Assembly: GCA_002308575.1 (NCBI GenBank)
Contig: DBVY01000060.1
Coordinates: 39,780-50,650 of the forward strand
Reading direction: 5' to 3'
Source of the DNA: Christensenella sp. UBA1252
GTDB lineage: Bacteria > Bacillota > Clostridia > Christensenellales > CAG-1252
Length of the DNA: 10,871 bases
Below the pieces are notes generated by a model, which searched no databases, had not been told where the DNA came from, and saw only the letters and a program-made list of their open reading frames with translations. Made by a program: the position numbers and the translations under genes. Shown here in pieces: positions 6,962 through 10,871 of the stretch; within the stretch, counting starts at the first letter, position 1, and each line of letters begins with the position of its first letter.

Positions 6962-7768
6962 ATGAAAAAACGTTTATTGATTACTTCGATCGTAATGATG
7001 CTCGTTGTTGCCGTTGCTCTTTCGACTGCGACCTACGCATGGTTTACGAGCAACGCAAGCGTAACCGCGAGCTCCATCACCCTGAATGCAGCCAACAACG
7101 ACGGCGCGGCGCTTGGTATTTCCTGGTTGAATGGTACCGTTGGAACTTCGATTTCGGCAAATGCACCCGCCGCAGCTTTGAAGCCTATGGTTCCTTCTGC
7201 GCTTAACATGGCGTCCGGTTCTGAAACGACCGCGGCGGCGATCGCTTGGAGCGGCGCAAGCATTCGCACGGATGCCGGCCTTCAAAAATTCAATACACCG
7301 TACGCCGGAATTTCTGCGTACACGTACAACGGTACTGTCGGATCAACCACCAACGAAAGCGTAATCGTTCTGACCAACCTTTCCGCTTCGAATGCGATTC
7401 AACACGTTGTCTTGACTCCGACGATTGCGGCTGTACAAAATTCGACTCATGAGGATGCTTCTGCTCTTGTGAGAATTGCAGTCTTCAAGTCTGCTTCTTC
7501 CACCGGAGATTTCAAACTGTGCGCTGTTCTTGGTAGTGCGCAAGGTTCGAATAACACGGCTGTCGGTACTGTTGCTTTAGATGCTGAGATTACTACGGTT
7601 ACGGCTTCGGCATCCACGACTGCGAATATTGACCTTGGTCAAATCTCTGCAAACAGTTCCATCTATTTGAAAGTCATGATGTGGCTTGATGGTATCCTGT
7701 TGGTTGATGACAAAGCAAGCGCTGACGCAACGGTTGTCATGAACTTCGCTGCTTCTGCTACGGTATAA
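6962..7768 (+). CDS. Secreted TasA/camelysin-like protein with SipW-type signal peptide
   Basis: A 268-residue exported protein of low similarity to anything I can name exactly. The N-terminus has two lysines and an arginine, a hydrophobic stretch (about residues 5-23) and then the TATYAWFTSNASV segment (22-34), which matches the SipW-cognate pattern (GT-[WY]-A-x-F-[TN]-D followed by a strand) of TasA and CalY proteins. The mature part is rich in Ala, Ser and Thr with alternating hydrophobic residues, suggesting a beta-sandwich. It ends with IYLKVMMWLDGILLVDD, resembling the C-terminal strand of this group. TasA relatives form biofilm matrix fibres or surface proteins; the exact role here is unknown. 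The start is set by AAGGAGG (6947-6953), eight bases before the ATG; an ATG at 6941 lies upstream of this site and is rejected. Codon use is more AT-rich than in the neighbours, consistent with high expression or transfer. No signal peptidase SipW gene is in the window. Confidence 0.75.
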   Translation: MKKRLLITSIVMMLVVAVALSTATYAWFTSNASVTASSITLNAANNDGAALGISWLNGTVGTSISANAPAAALKPMVPSALNMASGSETTAAAIAWSGASIRTDAGLQKFNTPYAGISAYTYNGTVGSTTNESVIVLTNLSASNAIQHVVLTPTIAAVQNSTHEDASALVRIAVFKSASSTGDFKLCAVLGSAQGSNNTAVGTVALDAEITTVTASASTTANIDLGQISANSSIYLKVMMWLDGILLVDDKASADATVVMNFAASATV

Positions 7769-7794
7769 TAATAACGAGTATTTTGCGACTAAAC

Positions 7795-7835
7795 ACAAAA
7801 AAGGCGTGGAGCGATCCACGCCTTCTTTTGTTTTG
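7795..7835 (+). terminator. Rho-independent terminator, GCGA loop (possibly bidirectional)
   Basis: AAGGCGTGGA (7801-7810) pairs perfectly with TCCACGCCTT (7815-7824) around a GCGA tetraloop, a GNRA type. A T-rich run (CTTTTGTTTT) follows, and an A-run precedes the stem, so it may also work from the minus strand. It ends the TasA-like unit, 26 bases after the stop codon. Confidence 0.9.
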
Positions 7836-7859
7836 AAAAGATCACAAGATCCATAAAGC

Positions 7860-7886
7860 GAGGTGGCGGAAGCCACCTCTCTTTTA
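7860..7886 (+). terminator. Second tandem terminator, GGAA loop
   Basis: GAGGTGGC (7860-7867) pairs perfectly with GCCACCTC (7872-7879) around a GGAA tetraloop, also GNRA, followed by TCTTTTA. It lies 35 bases beyond the first terminator stem and would act as a backup that isolates the transporter operon from the strongly expressed upstream gene. Confidence 0.75.
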
Positions 7887-8052
7887 TGCTTATACGCCGC
7901 CTGCTTGTCGCGTATTATTTACCTTGCCGTAATGGGGAATATACGGATTTTATAAAAATCGTGCATAAATGCAATTTTACGCATAAAAAATTGAATAATA
8001 TCAAAAACAAAAGATATTTATGAATTATTTTGATAAATTATGCAGATTTTAT
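7887..8052. other. AT-rich regulatory region upstream of the ABC importer
   Basis: No gene is evident. Three short inverted repeats are present: GATTTT-ATA-AAAATC (7946-7960), TGCAT-AA-ATGCA (7962-7973), and ATTTAT with ATAAAT (8016-8021 and 8033-8038, 11 bases apart). They lie roughly 15-110 bases before the -35 box and are operator candidates. The ATGAAT half at 8020-8025 is loosely like half of an ArgR/AhrC box, which would suit an amino acid importer, but the match is weak. Confidence 0.4.
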
Positions 8053-8082
8053 TTGACAGGACGGCGGGCAGGGTGATAGTAT
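8053..8082 (+). promoter_or_regulatory. Promoter of the amino acid ABC importer operon
   Basis: TTGACA (8053-8058) is a perfect -35 box. TAGTAT (8077-8082) follows at 18 bases, with TG at 8074-8075 making an extended -10. The alternative TATAAC (8080-8085) would need a 21-base gap. The imperfect palindrome GATAGTATAACAGTATC (8075-8091) overlaps the -10 and the likely start site near 8089, where a repressor could bind. Confidence 0.7.
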
Positions 8083-8110
8083 AACAGTATCAAATTCAAG
8101 GAGATTTGTT

Positions 8111-8956
8111 ATGAAAAAGATTATCGGACTTATTTTGGCGATCGCGATGATCGCGGCTTGCGTTTCGGCGTTGGCGGCTTGCTCGGAAACGGCGAAGGCG
8201 GAAGTGGAAGTAAAGGACATCGAACTTACCGCGGAATCCTATGCGTTCCTCGTTAAGAAAGGCAATACCGCGATGCAGACCGCGGCGAACACCCTTCTCG
8301 CTTCTTTGAAGCAAAGCGGCGAGCTTTCGACGATCATCAATTCGTTCTTCGACGGCACGGCGACGTTTGAGTACACGAACCCCGCGAGCCGCGAAGGTTG
8401 CTTGATCGTTGCAACGAACGCTTATTTCCCGCCCTTTGAATACTACAACGGAAGCAAATTGACGGGCGTCGATATGAAGATCGCTTCCCTTCTCGCGGAG
8501 AGCATGGGCAAGACCCTTTATATCTTGGACGAAGATTTTGACGCGATCTTTACGAGCGTCAACTCCGGCGAAGCGGATATCGGCATGGCGGGCATCACCG
8601 TGAACGAAGAGCGTCAAAAGACCTACGACTTTACGGAAGAGTATTACGAGTCCGCGCAAGTCCTCGTCGTTAAGAAGGACGACACGACGTTTGATTCCTG
8701 CACGACCGCGGCGGAAGTCGAAAACGTGATCAAGGCGCAAAGCAAGAAGTTTACGATCGGCGCGCAAAACGGCACGACCGGTTATATGTACACCGCGGGT
8801 GACGAAGATTTCGGTTACGACGGTTTCTCCAACATCACCGTGAACGGTTACAAGACGGGCGCGCTTGCGATCAAGGATCTCCAAAACGGAAAGATCAACG
8901 GCGTTATTATCGACAAGCAACCCGCTTTGATGATCTCGAAAGCGCTGAACAAATAA
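8111..8956 (+). CDS. Amino acid ABC importer lipoprotein receptor, apparently circularly permuted SBP_bac_3
   Basis: A 281-residue lipoprotein with a signal peptide ending in a lipobox (LAAC, lipidated C24). The family-3 binding fold is clear: VATNAYFPPFEY (100-111), GVDMKIASLLAE (119-130), and AGITVNEERQKTYDFTEEYY (160-179), in which R168 is the expected ligand carboxylate contact. GKINGVIIDKQPA (260-272) carries D268, the expected amino-group contact. The ligand is therefore probably an amino acid. The order is odd. Residues 37-80, with LTAESYAFLVKKGN, AANTLLASLKQSGELSTIINSFF and DG, look like the segment that normally closes this family, yet they come right after the lipobox. The protein ends at KALNK just where that segment should follow. 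A single intact domain in permuted order explains this best. The ATG follows CAAGGAGAT (8097-8105) at a normal distance. Confidence 0.88.
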   Translation: MKKIIGLILAIAMIAACVSALAACSETAKAEVEVKDIELTAESYAFLVKKGNTAMQTAANTLLASLKQSGELSTIINSFFDGTATFEYTNPASREGCLIVATNAYFPPFEYYNGSKLTGVDMKIASLLAESMGKTLYILDEDFDAIFTSVNSGEADIGMAGITVNEERQKTYDFTEEYYESAQVLVVKKDDTTFDSCTTAAEVENVIKAQSKKFTIGAQNGTTGYMYTAGDEDFGYDGFSNITVNGYKTGALAIKDLQNGKINGVIIDKQPALMISKALNK

Positions 8957-8963
8957 TTAAAAA

Positions 8964-9686
8964 ATGTCCGTTTGGCAAGTATTTTACAGGCAGTTTGTAA
9001 CCCTCGAGGGTTACAAACTTGTCTTAGAAGGGCTTTTGAACACCCTCGTTATCGCGGTGTTCGGCTTACTTATCGGCTTCCTGATCGGAAGCCTTGTTGC
9101 CGTTATCAAGACGATCCCTTCCGAAAAGCGGCCCGTTGCGAAAGCGTTTCAGCTTGTCGCGGACGCGTACATCACGGTCTTCCGCGGAACGCCGATGGTC
9201 GTGCAACTCTTGATCATTCATTTCGTTTTGTTTCCGGCGATGAACGTTAATTTCAACAATATTATCATCGGAAACTTCGTCGTGCAGGGCGTTGTCGTCG
9301 AAGCGGTTATCGCGTTTGCGATGAACAGCGGCGCCTATATCAGCGAGATCATGCGCGGCGGCATCAATTCGGTCGATAAGGGGCAACTCGAAGCGGGGCG
9401 CGCTCTCGGTCTTTCCTATCCGAGAGCGATGGTTCGGATCGTCGTGCCCCAAGCCTTCAAAAACGTCCTTCCGACCCTCGGAAACGAATTTATCGCGTTG
9501 ATCAAGGAAACGTCCGTCGCGAGCTTTATCGCGGTCACGGACCTGACCAAGGCATTTCAAAATATGGCGAACAGCACCTACGAATACATCGTTCCGTATA
9601 TCGTTTTGGCGCTTTGCTATTTGGTCTTGGTCATTTTGATCACGGTTCTCGTCCGCTTGACGGAAAAGAAACTCAAAACGGCATAG
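8964..9686 (+). CDS. Polar amino acid ABC transporter permease (HisM/GlnP family)
   Basis: A 240-residue integral membrane protein of the HisMQ type. Hydrophobic segments lie at about residues 24-48, 76-92, 106-126, 165-192 and 208-230. Family marks are FRGTP (73-77), NSGAYISEIMRGGI (121-134), the ATPase-contacting EAA loop GQLEAGRALGLSYPRAMVRIVVP (140-162), and IKETSVASFI (180-189). The receptor delivers an amino acid to the channel, which it forms as a dimer. The loop around 91-108 (PAMNVNFNNIIIGNFVVQG) seems somewhat longer than usual. It starts seven bases after the receptor gene's stop with only AAAAA before the ATG, so there is no Shine-Dalgarno sequence and translation likely depends on coupling to the receptor gene. 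Confidence 0.93.
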   Translation: MSVWQVFYRQFVTLEGYKLVLEGLLNTLVIAVFGLLIGFLIGSLVAVIKTIPSEKRPVAKAFQLVADAYITVFRGTPMVVQLLIIHFVLFPAMNVNFNNIIIGNFVVQGVVVEAVIAFAMNSGAYISEIMRGGINSVDKGQLEAGRALGLSYPRAMVRIVVPQAFKNVLPTLGNEFIALIKETSVASFIAVTDLTKAFQNMANSTYEYIVPYIVLALCYLVLVILITVLVRLTEKKLKTA

Positions 9687-9698
9687 GAGGTGGGCGCG

Positions 9699-10790
9699 AT
9701 GGAAGAAAACACGAAGAAACCTCTGATCGAGGTTAAATACTTAACGAAAAAATTCGGCGATCTTCTCGTTTTAAACGATATTTCAACGACTTTTTACGAG
9801 GGCGAACGCGTTGTCATCGTTGGACCGTCCGGTGGCGGAAAGAGCACGTTTTTGCGTTGTTTGAACGTTCTCGAAGATCCGACCGCGGGCGAGATCGTTT
9901 TCGACGGCGACGACCTGACCGATTTGAAGATCGATATCAACGTTTGTCGCCAAAAGATGGGCATGGTTTTCCAACAGTTCAACCTTTTCAATAATTTGAC
10001 GGTTTTGGAAAACATTACGCTCGCGCCGATCACGGTCAACAAGAAGAAACTGCGGAGCGCCAAGCGCAATAATTTCATTTTGCCGTACTATAACGCGTTC
10101 CTCTCTAAGTTCGGGAAATCCATCAACGCCCGCGTCGATAAAAAGATCGAGAAGCAAAAGAAGATCATCGAAAAGTACGACGCGCTTTTGAAACCCGTCG
10201 AGGCGGAATGGGAAAAGACCAAAACTACCGTTGAAAAAGCGGGGAAGACCTTCGTTACTTACAATCCCAAACTCACGAAAAAGAAACTGAAAATCGTGAC
10301 CAAGATCGAAAACGCAGAAAGGGCGATCGACCGCGCGCATTACGCCGAGCCGAAAACCTTGATCGAACCGCCGTTTAAGGACGTCAAAGCGATCAAAGCC
10401 GCGGCGGAAGAAAACGCAAGGGCGCTTTTGAAGCGCATCGGGCTCGAAGAAAAGGCGAACGTTTACCCCTCGACTTTGTCCGGCGGGCAAAAACAGAGGA
10501 TCGCGATCGTTCGCGCGCTCGCGATGAACCCCAAAGTTATGCTGTTTGACGAACCGACCAGCGCGCTCGACCCCGAAATGGTCGGCGAGGTTTTGGACCT
10601 CATCAAAACGATCGCGGAAAGCGGAATGACGATGATCATCGTGACCCACGAAATGGGCTTCGCGAAAGAGGTCGCAAGCCGCGTCCTATTCATAGACGGC
10701 GGCAAAATCAAAGAGCAAGCCCCGCCTGCCGAATTCTTCAACAATCCGAAAGACCCAAGGCTCCAAGAGTTTTTGTCGAAGGTTTTGTAA
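9699..10790 (+). CDS. Amino acid ABC transporter ATPase with a ~115-residue helical insertion
   Basis: A 363-residue ATPase, where the GlnQ/HisP family is usually about 240-255. Standard motifs: Walker [10 protein letters not shown] (42-50), Q-loop VFQQFNLF (90-97), signature LSGGQKQR (260-267), Walker [13 protein letters not shown] (280-291) and H-loop VTHE with H317. Between [10 protein letters not shown] (102-111) and [10 protein letters not shown] (240-249), where relatives have about 10-15 residues, roughly 115 extra residues occur (about 118-235). They are rich in Lys, Glu and Ala with heptad-like stretches such as [20 protein letters not shown], suggesting a helical hairpin or coiled coil. 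The site is the helical subdomain that touches the permease coupling helices. The catalytic motifs are intact, so it should still be active. I chose ATG 9699 because AGGAGG (9685-9690) sits eight bases upstream; a GTG at 9690 overlaps that site. The site also includes the last two bases of the permease stop. Confidence 0.92.
   Translation: MEENTKKPLIEVKYLTKKFGDLLVLNDISTTFYEGERVVIVGPSGGGKSTFLRCLNVLEDPTAGEIVFDGDDLTDLKIDINVCRQKMGMVFQQFNLFNNLTVLENITLAPITVNKKKLRSAKRNNFILPYYNAFLSKFGKSINARVDKKIEKQKKIIEKYDALLKPVEAEWEKTKTTVEKAGKTFVTYNPKLTKKKLKIVTKIENAERAIDRAHYAEPKTLIEPPFKDVKAIKAAAEENARALLKRIGLEEKANVYPSTLSGGQKQRIAIVRALAMNPKVMLFDEPTSALDPEMVGEVLDLIKTIAESGMTMIIVTHEMGFAKEVASRVLFIDGGKIKEQAPPAEFFNNPKDPRLQEFLSKVL
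10044..10406 (+). other. Inserted lysine-rich segment inside the ATPase gene
   Basis: These bases encode about residues 116-236 of the ATPase, which have no counterpart in ordinary polar amino acid importer ATPases. The composition is basic and charged ([41 protein letters not shown]), with a short aromatic patch ([14 protein letters not shown]) at its start and a proline-rich exit ([12 protein letters not shown]). Base composition does not obviously differ from the flanks, so there is no sign of a recent insertion. Confidence 0.75.
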
Positions 10791-10802
10791 GAAATCAGTC
10801 AG

Positions 10803-10830
10803 AACGCGTCCGAACGGACGCGTTTTTTTT
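10803..10830 (+). terminator. Rho-independent terminator of the ABC importer operon
   Basis: AACGCGTCC (10803-10811) pairs with GGACGCGTT (10816-10824) with a four-base GAAC loop, followed by a run of eight T (10823-10830). It begins 12 bases after the ATPase stop codon. The remaining 41 bases of the window hold nothing I can identify. Confidence 0.93.
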
Positions 10831-10871
10831 CGCGAACTCCCCGCATTTAGCACATAAAAAAATAGCCTAAC

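Noticed and set aside
9690..9698. GTG start of the ATPase
   Set aside because: The GTG overlaps the AGGAGG ribosome binding site, which instead serves the ATG at 9699.
1..10871. Mobile element, prophage, CRISPR array or RNA gene
   Set aside because: No transposase, integrase, terminal inverted repeats, regularly spaced repeats, tRNA or rRNA signature was found on either strand.

Overview
The window looks like chromosomal DNA from an anaerobic, fermentative member of the Bacillota, most likely an uncultured Clostridia lineage. The supports are purine-rich AGGAGG-type ribosome binding sites, sigma-A-like promoters with extended -10 elements, an indolepyruvate:ferredoxin oxidoreductase gene, a SipW-type signal peptide and a lipoprotein-anchored solute receptor. 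The genus cannot be read from the sequence. All genes lie on the + strand. I see no tRNA, rRNA, CRISPR array, transposase or phage gene.

Region 1 (1-4755) is the 3' part of an operon for aromatic amino acid / aryl-acid metabolism. It holds the end of iorB (indolepyruvate:ferredoxin oxidoreductase beta subunit, cut by the window edge), a phenylacetate-CoA ligase, a tandem ACT-domain protein, a metal-dependent amidohydrolase-fold protein, a PLP aminotransferase and a cyclophilin. Gaps are very short or overlapping, which suggests co-transcription and translational coupling. A coherent pathway is: aromatic amino acid to arylpyruvate (aminotransferase), to arylacetyl-CoA plus reduced ferredoxin (IorAB), to arylacetate plus ATP (ligase run in reverse). 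The reverse, assimilatory direction is equally possible. The ACT protein may sense the amino acid.

Region 2 (4756-6620) starts with a good promoter and carries a diacylglycerol-kinase-family lipid kinase. It is followed by an unusual release-factor-like protein that keeps the GGQ motif, lacks the usual C-terminal domain 4, has a degenerate codon-recognition loop and carries a lysine-rich N-terminal extension of 10-residue repeats.

Region 3 (6621-7886) is an isolated single-gene unit: an AT-rich upstream region, a strong promoter, a hairpin in the 5' leader, a secreted TasA/camelysin-like protein with a SipW-type signal peptide, and two tandem hairpin terminators with GNRA loops.

Region 4 (7887-10830) is a three-gene polar amino acid ABC importer (lipoprotein receptor, permease, ATPase) with its own promoter, palindromes upstream and a strong terminator. 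Two of its proteins are abnormal. The receptor appears circularly permuted: the segment that normally ends the SBP_bac_3 fold sits directly after the lipobox, and the normal C-terminus is missing. The ATPase carries an inserted lysine-rich, probably coiled-coil segment of about 115 residues between the Q-loop and the ABC signature. Together these are the most unusual content in the window.
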